From Rhizophagus clarus (Eukaryota > Glomeromycota > Glomeromycetes > Glomerales > Glomeraceae), in contig BLAL01000206.1 of assembly GCA_015698045.1 (NCBI GenBank), positions 620,001 to 684,000 on the forward strand: a DNA stretch of 64,000 nt, read 5' to 3'. The translations under genes were made by a program, and so were the position numbers. The notes below the pieces were generated by a model. It did not search any database and was not told the origin of the DNA. It worked only from the letters and a program-made list of their open reading frames with translations. Position 1 is the first letter of the stretch. The number at the start of each line of letters is the position of its first letter. This document shows, one piece after another, positions 1 through 10,187 of this stretch.

Positions 1-246
1 AAAATTAAAGCATAGATGATTAATCCAAGACATCTCAAGATAGACCATTAAATTTTGACTATGAAAGTTCAATTCATCATAAGTAAACAAATGATGGCTT
101 TTTTTTTCCTTTACTGAATCAAACTGACCAACAAATTGATATAATTCTACTGGGATTGTGTATCTATTATTAAATATTTTTATATCCACATTTATCAATA
201 TACCATAACGCATCTGATAATTCTTTAATAAATTTTTTTTTTACAG

Positions 247-690
247 GTATAATATCATAAGTCTATCCACCTTTATGGGAAGATATATAAGAAAGAATAT
301 CTAGTTTTAATTTGTCATTTGTTTTCAAATTTTGGGAAAATGAAAATATAGGTAAACGAAGCTCTCTTGTAACACTTCTTAAAACATCAAACGCATTAAC
401 TGGTTGGAAATTATTTTTATTTGAGAATATTTTTATTTGAAATGTAAAAAGATTACCAAAATTACTAACTATATCACTAATTAAGAATCCTAGTTCAATT
501 TCATCTCCAGCTTGTTCTTTTATTTTTAAATAGCGTGCTTCTATTTTTTCTAGTATCTCTTCTTTTAGTTGTAAAACATATCGATCAATTATATATTCAA
601 ATAAGCCTTAAATGGTTAATTTTTCTTCAATATTAATTATTTTCTAAGAAAATAAAGTGGTATTGCTATATAATATTCTTGCTTTTGCAA
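247..690 (-). pseudogene. decayed unidentified coding stretch
   Basis: Read on the minus strand, this stretch keeps one coding frame with protein-like composition (for example LQLKEEILEKIEARYLKIKE, then VNAFDVLRSVTRELRLPIF) for more than 100 codons. A few in-frame stops interrupt it and no start codon is visible. I do not recognise the family. The left part of the window (1–246) may hold more of it. It is either an old host gene or part of a repeat. The coding character is moderately supported; the function is unknown. Confidence 0.35.
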
Positions 691-699
691 CAGGTATGA

Positions 700-2132
700 T
701 TTTTTTTTAATTTGTTTTATGTTTAAAAGATTTTTTAAAAAAATAATCAATGCGTAAGAATACAAATAATCATGGTAATGTGATATTTGATATCCTGATG
801 ATTGTTAAAAAAATTTCCTTTACTATGTATCTAATTAAATTCATGTATTTTTCATATAAAATTTTTTAACTAATAAAAAAAAAAGTCTGATCGCTGACTT
901 TAAAATATTAAATGATCAGGATGAGAATCATTTTTTTTTATTTATGCCGCCTAATGTTATATTAATTTGAAAATTTTAATTTTAATAAAATTTAAGTAAT
1001 TATTATGAATTTGACCAAAATTAAGAAATTTTTAGCCAAAATTTAAAAATTATTGATTTTAACTATTTGTATTAACTTTAGCTAATTTTAATTTAAGATT
1101 ATATTATACCAATAATTTATATTATGATATCATAATACAAAAAATTTTTCTTTTAATTTTGTAATATTTCTATTAATTGAAATATATATTATATATATGA
1201 ATTTTATATATTAATTAAAAATTATATTAAAGTAAATTATATATTAAAATATTTATATATATCATATCATAGATTACAATAATCTGGATATTTTGCAAAT
1301 TTTAAGAGGTTGATTAATATTATAATAGATACTATCTAAATTACTTTAAATAAATCTTAAATTAGTTTGTATATTTTAACTATTATAATTTTTAAATTCC
1401 AAATATACAAATTATAAAATTTATATATATAATTTATAAATTAATTTGAATTTAAATATTTAAGCTATTATAATCTTAAATTATTTTGAATCTGGATGGC
1501 ATTTATAATTAACACTATACTCAGAGATATACAAAATTTTTATTATAAATAAAGGATTTAAAAACTTGTAATATATTCAAAAAAATATTTTAATATGTTA
1601 TCTAGATAAAATTAGATTATTTAAATAATAAAATCAAAAAAAAATGATAATTTTTTTAAAAAACAGAAAAAAAATTCAAAAAAGATTATCAATTTATTTG
1701 TGTTTAGTAGTACAAAATTACATTTCAGATAAAAATTTTAATCCTGGTTATATGATTTGGCTAAAAAACTAAATTTCTGAATATTTATATATTACCAGAA
1801 ATTTTCTAAAATTTTTTTAGCAACTTTTTAGATGCTGTCTTAAACACCAAAAAAAAATATAATATATTATTTAAAAAAAAAAAATTTTAAAAAAATTTAG
1901 TTTTTTTAAAATATTTTAATATTTAATTCATAATTTATTTAAAAAGTAAAAAATTTAATTAATTCAATTAATAAAATTAAAAGAATATATAAAATTATAA
2001 AACAGATATTTACATGAATTTTCTTTATTAAAAGTTAGTTTAATATCAATTTTTACATTAGTATAAAGTAAATTTTACTTTTTTAAACTTTATATAATAT
2101 TATTTAATAATATATACATATAAATTAAAAAT
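700..2132. other. AT-rich intergenic stretch
   Basis: Very AT-rich sequence with no credible coding frame. The only structure I could place is a partial copy (about 1877–1990) of the dispersed AT-rich repeat seen more fully at 5677–6053 and 18184–18565. Confidence 0.5.
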
Positions 2133-2280
2133 TATATATGGGCAGACTTATAGCAAAAGGTGGGGCTTGGCCAAAATATTTTTTTTTAAATTTATAAATA
2201 ATTATGTATTAATTTATCTGATTTTTTAGAAAAATTATTTTTTTATTTATAATGTATTAATAAAAAATAAAATTTCTTAG

Positions 2281-3487
2281 TTTATACGGTGTGTCTGAAT
2301 ATGGTACACGTGATTTAATGATGTAATTTACACAGTGTATTAAATGGTTTATTTATTTCTTTTTTTTTATATTTTTTTAGATTCTTTAGGCGTGACCTTT
2401 AGCTACTTCTTTAACTTTAAGAAGGTAATAGATAGTTTTTTTGCTTTTATTATCTTTTCTTTTGACTTTTATTAACTTGTTCATTCTTTTTTTTAGGCGT
2501 GGCTGTTTTTAGTTCTATTTCAGCAGAAATTCAAGGTGAGTTTTACTTTTTTTATTTTCTCTTTGTTCTTTTCTTTGTTTTTACTAACCTTTTTGTCTCT
2601 TCTTTAGATGTGTACTATCTCAGTGAATATTTACGTAAGTATTTTTTGTCTCTTTCTCATTGTTTATTTTCTTTAAAATGATATTAACCGATTTTCTTTT
2701 CCTTTTTTCTATAGGTGAGTATTTCAGTCTTCTTGTATTGTTTCCCTTTATTTCTCTTACTTTCCTTTATCTATTTCATTGTTTTTTTCATTTTTTTCAC
2801 TTTTCCCTTCGTTTTTTTCATTTTTTTTCTTTCATTTTTTGCTTCTCCTTTTTTTCCTTCATTTTTTTTTTTGTTTCTTTTGTCATTTCTTCTGTGATCT
2901 TTCATTGTTTCATTTCATTGATCCTTGGATTTTTTCATTGCTTTTTTTATTTCTTTCATTGTTTTTTATTCCCCTTTAATTCCCTTTATTTTCTTTCATT
3001 TCGTCTTGTTCTTTCTTATTAATCATTCGTTTTTTTATTTCTTTTCACTATCCTTTTGTTTCTTCATTCTCTTTTATTTCTTTTCGTTACTTTCACTTTT
3101 TTTATTCCCTTCGTTCATTCCTTTTCATTTTCCTTTTGTTTTTTCGTTCATCTCATTATTTCTTCATTTTTTTCGTTCTTTTTCACTATCCTTCACCTTT
3201 TTTTTCCTTTTACTTCTTATTTAATTATTTTCATTCCTTTTCCTTTATCTTTCCTTTTTCTTACACCCTTAATTTTTCACTGTCCTTCCTTACTATAATT
3301 TTTTTATATATTGCATTAACATTATAGCATTATATAAACAATAAAATTAAAATTATGCAATTTTTTGTGATGTAACTTATTTTTATCATAAAACTAGCCA
3401 ATAAAATCTAATAAAATTGAAAATTTGACAGATAAAGTTTTTTTTATAAAATCATGTGATACAGTGTCCAGACACACTGTGTATAAA
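2281..3487. mobile_element. inner TIR element B with polypyrimidine interior
   Basis: The left end (TTTATACGGTGTGTCTG, then a CACGTGAT box) and the inverted right end (TTTATACACAGTGTGTCTG, then CACATGAT) align with a 2-base gap. The 900-bp interior is almost pure C/T on the plus strand, built from irregular TTTC, TTTTC and ATTCCTTTT runs. Open frames across it are Phe/Leu/Ser low-complexity translations and are not genes. Its left part carries splice-site-like modules, listed separately. Confidence 0.6.
2385..2720 (+). other. tandem splice-site-like modules (micro-exon pattern)
   Basis: Within the polypyrimidine arm there are at least three blocks of the form (Y)n-TAG, 27–43 non-pyrimidine bases, then a GTRAGT-type donor. 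They are near 2390–2424 (ends AAGAAG then GTAATAG), 2495–2535 (starts GCGTGGC, ends ATTCAAG then GTGAGT) and 2607–2633 (ends ATTTAC then GTAAGT). The first two start with the same GCGTGRC. Each looks like a tiny exon between a strong acceptor and a strong donor. No coding frame joins them. Whether they are spliced is untested. Confidence 0.45.
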
Positions 3488-4409
3488 TAGAAATTTTCAA
3501 TAAAAAAATATAATAATTTATAATTTATAAATTTTGTATTTTTTTTTTATTATATTTAATGAATGATCTATACTTGCTAGAAAAAAACTAATACTTTTAA
3601 TGAATTCCTTGCAAAATTTTATCCTAGTTTGTAAAAAACTAATTTCAAAAATCTTTAATAATGGGTGTTAGTTTGTAGCGACCCTGTCGCTATGCCGACC
3701 CCTATCACGTGATTTCATAAAATTTTTGATTGGCTAATTTAAATAGTGATTATCCCAATTTTTTTTTTTTAATTTTTTTTGTATTTATAAGTTATGAAAT
3801 TTTTATTTAATTTTAAATTTTACATGTTTTATTGTTTAAAATATCATTATAACACTTTTATTTTCAAGAAAAAAGACGTGTTAATAAGAAAATAGGAATC
3901 AAAGTACAATAAAAAAAAGAGTGAACAGCAAGAGTAATAAAAGACAAAAGAACAAAAAAATATGAAATAGAAAATGAAAAGAATAAGGGGAAATAAAAAG
4001 GGACAAAAACAGCGAAGGGGAAAATGAAAGAGATTAAGAATAAATAAAAGGAAACATAGACCATGAAAATAAACAAAAAAAAATAAAGGGGAAGCGAAAG
4101 AAACGAAAGTAAAAAGGGAAAGAGAAGGGTAAGTGAAATAGATGAAAATAATAAAGGGAAAGTGAAGGAGAATAAAAACAACAAAAGGTAATGAAGGGAA
4201 CAAAGGGGAATAAAGGAGATGAAAAGAAATGAAAAAAAAAGATAAAAAGAAATGAGTGTAAAAGAAACGAAAAAGGAAATTAAGTAAGTGAATAAGGAAA
4301 ATTCAAAAACAAAAAGGGATAATCAAGAAAAATGAAAAGAAAACAAATAAACAGGGGGATTAAAGCAAACAAATGAAAAGGATAGACCAAAGGAAACAAA
4401 CAAAAGGGA

Positions 4410-4504
4410 GGATCAAAGAAAATGAAAAGAGAAGGATCAAAGAAAATGAAAAGAGAAGGATCAAAGAAAATGAAAAGAGAAGGATCAAAGAAAACAAAAA
4501 GAAG
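4410..4504. repeat. 24-bp tandem repeat in polypurine arm
   Basis: The unit starts GGATCAAAGAAAATGAAAAG and recurs at 4410, 4434, 4458 and 4482. The first three copies are identical and the fourth is partial. The period is a multiple of three, which creates a repetitive but spurious reading frame. Confidence 0.9.
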
Positions 4505-4854
4505 AATAAAAGAGAAAATCAAGAGAAACAAAAATGGAGAATAAGGGAAACAAAAAAGGAATTAGAAGAACTGAAATAAAATCAAGGGAAGCAAAAAGGA
4601 ATTAAGAGGAACGAAGAGGAACGAAGAAGAATGAAGAGGAATCAAGAAGAAGGAAGAGAACAGAAAAGGGAATTAAGAAGACTGAAAGGAAGAATAAAAA
4701 GAATGAAAGAGGTAATTAAAAGAAACAAAAAAAACAGGAAAATTAAAAGGAGTGAAGAAACGAAGAGAAAGAAATAAAGGTAAAAAGGAACAAAAGAATA
4801 AAATAAGTTAGTAGTAGTAATTAAATAAACGAACGAAAAGAAAATAAAAAAAAA

Positions 4855-5095
4855 GCTTACCTTAATATTAACTGCAGAAAAGAACCAATAGACTTAATAA
4901 AAAACAAAATAAAGTTAATAAGAAAAAAAATGTAAAAAACAAAATAAGAGCAAATAAAAAAAAATTCTGAACATATCTTAATTGCGAAATCAGAAGAACC
5001 AAAAAACCTGAAAGGCTGAAAGGCGTGTAATATAAATAGTAAGGAATAAGTTATAAGAAAAAAAAAGAAAAAAACATACCTTGATTGTGAGCTGA
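4855..5095 (-). other. three micro-exon-like splice modules, minus strand
   Basis: On the minus strand, three blocks repeat the pattern seen in element B. One is acceptor CTGCAG, 11 nt TTAATATTAAG (4861–4871), donor GTAAGC. The second is around 4970–5000, ends CAATTAAG and is followed by ATATGT (donor G lost). The third, around 5075–5095, has acceptor GCTCAG, 12 nt CTCACAATCAAG and donor GTATGT. The first two are preceded by the same TTGGTTCTT. Their shared ending (ATTAAG or ATCAAG before the donor) suggests tandem duplication of one splice-competent module. Confidence 0.45.
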
Positions 5096-5676
5096 GCAAA
5101 AGAGTAAAGAAAAAAATATAATCTAATAAATAAATAAACATGATTGCATATAATCACGTAGCCAATCAAAATTTGTTTGCTTACATGATAACAGGGGTCG
5201 CTATGGTAATTGGGGTTGCCAACGACATTTTTCCTTTAATAATAATATAATAAGTAATGATCTTCCAAATTGATTACATAATTAAAATTGCAATTTTTTT
5301 AAAATCATATAATTATCCTAGTTCCACCTTTTGCTGTGAGCCCGTCCATATATAGTTATACAAAAGTTTGTAATTATTATACAGAAATCTATAAGTATGA
5401 TACAAAAACTTTATCATATATAAAATATTTTTTTATTTCTTTAAAAAAGGTATCAAATCTTAAATAAATATAGCTAACTAATATTAACTAATATATTTAT
5501 ATATATTTAGTTTTATATTTAAAATTATATTTAAAAAATATATATTTGTCTATACTCTATAAAGAAAAAAATAATAAAGTTCTTTAATTTTTTCTCTATT
5601 TTTTATACAAATCACAAATTAATATATATTTAATAATGATAATTTATATTTTTAATTTTTTTTTTTAATATTATTT

Positions 5677-6053
5677 TTTATTCTGTAAGATTAAAATTAA
5701 TTTTAAAAAAATTTAGTTTTTTAAAATATTTTAGTATCTAATAATCATAAAAAAATAAAATTTAAATTATTAAATTTTTTTTATTTACTAATATAAATCT
5801 AAAAATAGTAATTTTATATCTTTAAAATTAATAAATAACTAATTATCTTAATTTGTAATTTTTTAGTTTTTTAATAATAATTTTTTATTTTAATAATTAT
5901 AAAATAATTTAATTTAGTTTACTATTAAAATCTATAAAATAATATTAAATTTATATTTCTAATATTAATAAATAATAAAATACATTAATTTAAAAATTTA
6001 TTATATAATTATAGTAATTTATTATTAATTTTTTCTAAAAATTTATTAAATTA
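5677..6053 (+). repeat. dispersed AT-rich repeat, copy 1
   Basis: About 380 bp alignable over its whole length with 18184–18565 in the same orientation. Shared blocks include ATTTAGTTTTTTAAAATATT, then ATTTTATATCTTTAAAATTA, then AAAATACATTAATTTAAAAA. A shorter relative is at about 1877–1990. It has no coding capacity and no clear terminal repeats. It is probably a decayed transposable element or AT-rich satellite-like family. Confidence 0.65.
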
Positions 6054-6530
6054 TTTTATTTTTAAGATTTTATTTTTATTTTTATTTAAAATTCAAATTT
6101 TATATTATTTGAAATTGTAAAATAATAAATTATATATAATTCTTTATCTTTAAATATTAATTTTAAATAATTTTTATTAAAAATAAAAATAAATTTTTTT
6201 GTAATATAACAGATAATAGAATTTATTAAGTCAAATCAAATTTCAAATTTTAAAGTAATTAATTGTCAAGATAATATAACTGATAATTTTTTTTAATATA
6301 TAGCAGATGATCAAAAGTATATAGACATTTTGTTTTACAAAAAATTACACATTAATATGATATAAAAAATTTATATTTGGAATCATAATAAATAAATTTT
6401 TATGCTTTATATTTTTCAGAATTTTTTAGAAATATGAAATTATCTATAGCATAAATTATTTTAATTTTATTAAATGATTCACAAAATTTGAAAATGATAT
6501 AACTTAATCAATATCATTCTAATTAATATG

Positions 6531-6755
6531 ATTTTACTATCATTTGAATCATCTCAATGAGACAAATCTAATGAATTAAACATCATGAAAATCTGATCAT
6601 TGAATTAAAATATATTATAGAATAATCCTAAATAATTAAAATATAATTGTGTACCAAATATTGATTTTACAATTGTTATTTTATTACCATTTGAATCATC
6701 TTAATAAGACAGATCTAATAAATCTAAGATCATAAAAATTCAATCACTAAATATT
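6531..6755 (+). repeat. 150-bp duplicated unit
   Basis: Two diverged copies start at about 6531 and 6681. Both contain CATTTGAATCATCT, then AAGACA or GAGACA, then ATCTAAT. No gene signal is present. Probably a decayed repeat family member. Confidence 0.5.
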
Positions 6756-8620
6756 AATAAATCTTAAATTTATATGAATTTCACAAATTCTGTAAATTTA
6801 TGTAAAATTTTACTTGTTAACCTTACATTAAGCTAATAGACTATGCAAAATTTTATTATTTACATTATATTTGCATGTTATATTAAATTTTTTGATAAAA
6901 ATACTTGAAAGGAATATTAATAAAAATGCATAAAATTGTATTTCTTTAAATGTCAATTAATTACATATCTCATAGAATTAAGGTACTTACTATAACAAAT
7001 GAAAATGAAATTTATCAATAAATTTTTATTTAGATTAATAAATAAAGATATAATGAATATGTTTAACTTAATTTTTTATTTTAATTGTATTATTATGTAT
7101 ATAAATTTTTTCATTTTAAAAAGTATCTGTATACTTTTAATTGCCGCTGTAATATAAATATATATATATTTTTTTTATTTTAAACAAAAAAAAAACAAGA
7201 TAATTTTTACTTATAATTGTTAATAAGAATAATAAAATGATTTTATTGTTGTTTTGTAAAAACCAAATATTACATGTAACATATTTAATTACTACTCTTA
7301 ATGCAATTAATGCAATCAATCACAGTTAATTTCTAGTTGACTTCTATGATAATACTATATCTGTTAATAATATTATCATTGTCATTTGTAATAGATCTTG
7401 CAAGATCAACTAGATGGTATTGCTTCCTATAATTTATAAAAAAAGAAATTCACTTGAATAAAAATAATATTGAAAAATTTATCTTATTGACTCTTACTGC
7501 AGTATTCATACCTGGTGAACAATTATGTGAAATTTTGAATAAGTGGCTTCTTTTAGATTTGTACAAATTGATCAATACTCACATTTTAATCAAATTCGTA
7601 TTTTTGCTAAATTAAAAACAAAATTAATACATTGGATAGAATCACCAAGAAAAGAAATATAAGTAATAATCAAAAACAAAATTTACCAAAAATTGCGATC
7701 ATTACATGTCAATGATACGAGATCATTAACGTGCACGAAAGTTCAGAGGAAGATTGCACCTTTTTCTAATAAAGAATATGATTGTTATTATTCTTATCAA
7801 ATATCAATAGCATATCATTTTATTAAAACTCACCTAACAACAAGTACATCACAGTCTTCACCTACTTCAATCAATGTAATCGACAATTATACATACATTT
7901 CTAAGAGTTCTGCTCTATCTTTACCAACGGACAATACTTGCTTCCAATTCAGATCGCAAGAAAGTGGACCTTATCATTAAACAATGCTCTGCTTTGAGGA
8001 TCAAAAGAAACGGAACCAGAGAAATGATACTTGCATCCTCTCATCTCGATTTACTCATTTTGCACATTTAAAGTCGTCTTTTAGTATATAAATAAACGCG
8101 TTTATTTTAATTAACTAAATTCATGATTTATTTATTTATTTCCAAATTCTCCTTTGCCAATGATCATAATTATGGCTCGTCCCTTCGTCGTTAAATATTT
8201 CATAAAGTTTGATCACAAAGGGGGGTGGTTAAACATAAACTATCAATAATCCTTTTTTAATTTGTATAATGTTCTAAGTTCTGAGTATATAAAATTATGT
8301 TCGACCTTATAAAAGAAGGTATATACCGAAATTATGTGATATTGTGATATTGTCTTGACAGGATAACTGATAACGGGAGCGCTGACCGAAAAAAAAAATA
8401 GGTGTGACCACAATTCACGTGATTTTTATCAATCGTAGGTGAAGCGCGACAGTATTCAATTTTATTATTCCTTTAACTGTCCCTTAGGTTAGTCTCACTA
8501 TACATTTGTACATTTGTATTTTACGTGTTATTGTACTATTAAATAATTTTAATGTAATTTATGAATATATGAGATTTCTTAAATTAAAATAAAATAAAAA
8601 TAAGAGTAAAAATAAAAAAT
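6756..8620. other. intergenic, no convincing gene
   Basis: AT-rich sequence. An open frame at 7693–7980 (plus) has no recognisable domain and is probably chance. On the minus strand over the same bases a donor-like site (GTTAG then GTGAGT) and a later acceptor (TTTATTAG) could bound a short exon, but nothing confirms it. A CACGTGAT box sits at about 8416, 200 bp beyond the F-box gene's 3' end. Confidence 0.4.
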
Positions 8621-10187
8621 TCAACCTATTAATCTAATTTTCACCATAGAAATTAATTGATATTCGACTTCTTCAATTGATAAATAAGCTAGAGTTCTAT
8701 TCATTTTTTTCAATGAATTCATTACTAGCGTTCTGATTTCATCCTCTTCTCCCGTGCATGAACATTCAAATTCATTCAGAAAAGTACCATAATTTTTAAA
8801 AAAATGTTCAAAAACAGTTATATATACTTTCCAGCGCCTTACTTTCAACCTCCTAAGATTTGATGGTTTGATCTTGGTAAGGGATCGAATGTGTTTATTA
8901 ACAAAATTTTTCCATTCGAGCTTGTCCCCAAAATCGACATTCTTTAGACTATGACAACTTTTAAGAACTATAAGAAATCTTTCGAACTCTTATATCCACG
9001 GATAATGATACGAGATTTGAACAGTATAAAGGAATTTTTAAAAGAAATTTATGGAGTTGACTATCAGAAATCCGAATGCTCATAAGGTTCCTCCCGTTAT
9101 TAATAAGAAATTTTATGATGGGTGATGGTAGTTCATCCGACAACAAAAAATTACAATCAATTATTTCTAAACCTGTAAGATTAGGAAAAACCACTTTTCC
9201 TAAGTTCTTGCTTCTATATAAGTTTGAACCACAAAAACAGATCCTTTTTAAATTAGGACATTTTAATAATTCATTTAACATAAAATCTAATTCTGATTCA
9301 CTTTCAGACAATTTAATTTCCCGTAAAGATCTCTTTTTTACTTCCATTATATACTTGGAAGTAATCAAATCATTTGATTTAATATTTAATCTTTTTAAGT
9401 TTTTTTGATTCTTAAGTAAATTTGAGACATGATTTATCTTCAAATCTTGATCATAAATATTTGAAAGTGATAACGAAAAGGTTGAAATCTCTCGCGAGAT
9501 TTCCGTAACAAGATTTATCAAAGGTCCTTTTGCAAAATTTCCCTTGCATTTAAATTGTTTGAGTCTTGACAAGCACCTTCGTGTTTCTTCATTATCAATT
9601 AGAGTATGTAGATATCCTAACGGAAATTCGTGTGCGAATGACACAATTTGAAGGATATCAATTCCTAAGGTTTTTGCGACAATTAATTTATATAATATCT
9701 CAAAAAATATCAAAATTTCAATGTTAAGTTGAAATCCCTCTTGAAGTTTGCCATAATCATAAGATAACAAGTTATTATTCTTGTAATCAATTTCTTGATT
9801 TTCTTGATTTATTGAATTAGAAGAAAATTTGTTTTCCTCTAACCAAAACCATATTAATTTACGTAGTATCACAAAATCAATTTGTTTGATAAAGGAAGGG
9901 TAATTGAAAGTTGTTTGATGTGGAATATCAAATAAACCATTTATTTTTAAGAAGGATTGTGTCTTTTGGTCTAAATGAGATAAAAGAGTTGTAATTATTT
10001 TTGAATGAGCCTTGAAGCGCGCTTTACTATTTGTTTTAATAAAAGGATACCTCCACAGATGAAGTATCCCAATTAAACACCATTTTTTATTGATTAATGA
10101 AACGTTCAATAATGTTGACGAATCGTATTCGTCAATATTACTTATAATCATATCGATAACTTCCACTGGTAAGCAAGGCGATAACAT
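8621..10187 (-). pseudogene. F-box/LRR protein gene with one frameshift
   Basis: The first 408 codons, from the ATG at 10187, begin with an F-box (LPVEVIDMIISNI, then SLINKKWC and LWRYPF, residues about 5–50). A leucine-rich-repeat region follows, with blocks such as LKQFKCKGNF, LKRLNIKSND, LKRICFCGSNLY and LTGLEIIDCNFL. F-box proteins of this class are substrate adaptors of SCF ubiquitin ligases. They are a very large family in Rhizophagus. The frame ends prematurely at 8961, but coding continues in the next frame (FLIVLKSCHSLKNVDFGD) down to a stop at 8621. The full gene would be about 515 codons, with one 1-base shift near 8980–8990. No plausible intron spans it. It is either a recent pseudogene or a sequencing or assembly error. 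No intron is needed elsewhere. Confidence 0.8.

Larger units (their letters stand above)
3676..5226. mobile_element. inner TIR element C with polypurine interior
   Basis: Left end 3694–3735 and right end 5159–5202 are inverted copies sharing CGACCCCT and TTTTGATTGGCTA. The outermost left part has a short perfect hairpin, AGCGAC-CCT-GTCGCT. The interior (3850–4850) is nearly pure A/G on the plus strand, so it is polypyrimidine on the minus strand and opposes the arm of element B. The Lys/Arg/Glu-rich and Phe-rich frames here are low-complexity artefacts. No transposase is present. Confidence 0.6.
2133..5354. mobile_element. outer TIR element, 3.2 kb, composite
   Basis: Ends are imperfect inverted repeats: 2133–2170 and 5317–5354 match at 30 of 38 positions, sharing the core AGCAAAAGGTGG. 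Seven of the eight mismatches are transitions, the pattern left by cytosine deamination. No transposase frame is visible, so it is a non-autonomous or composite element. It contains two further TIR units (2281–3487 and 3676–5226). Flanks are too AT-rich (TATATA on both sides) to call a target duplication. The superfamily was not identified. Confidence 0.7.

Noticed and set aside
2499-3327. Seven overlapping Phe/Leu/Ser-rich open frames
   Set aside because: They are translations of a C/T-only tract in all frames, with no domain and no codon bias beyond composition.
3847-5141. Lys/Arg/Glu-rich and Phe-rich frames, including one with repeated KENEKRRI
   Set aside because: The source is an A/G-only tract and a 24-bp tandem repeat inside a TIR element, not a gene.
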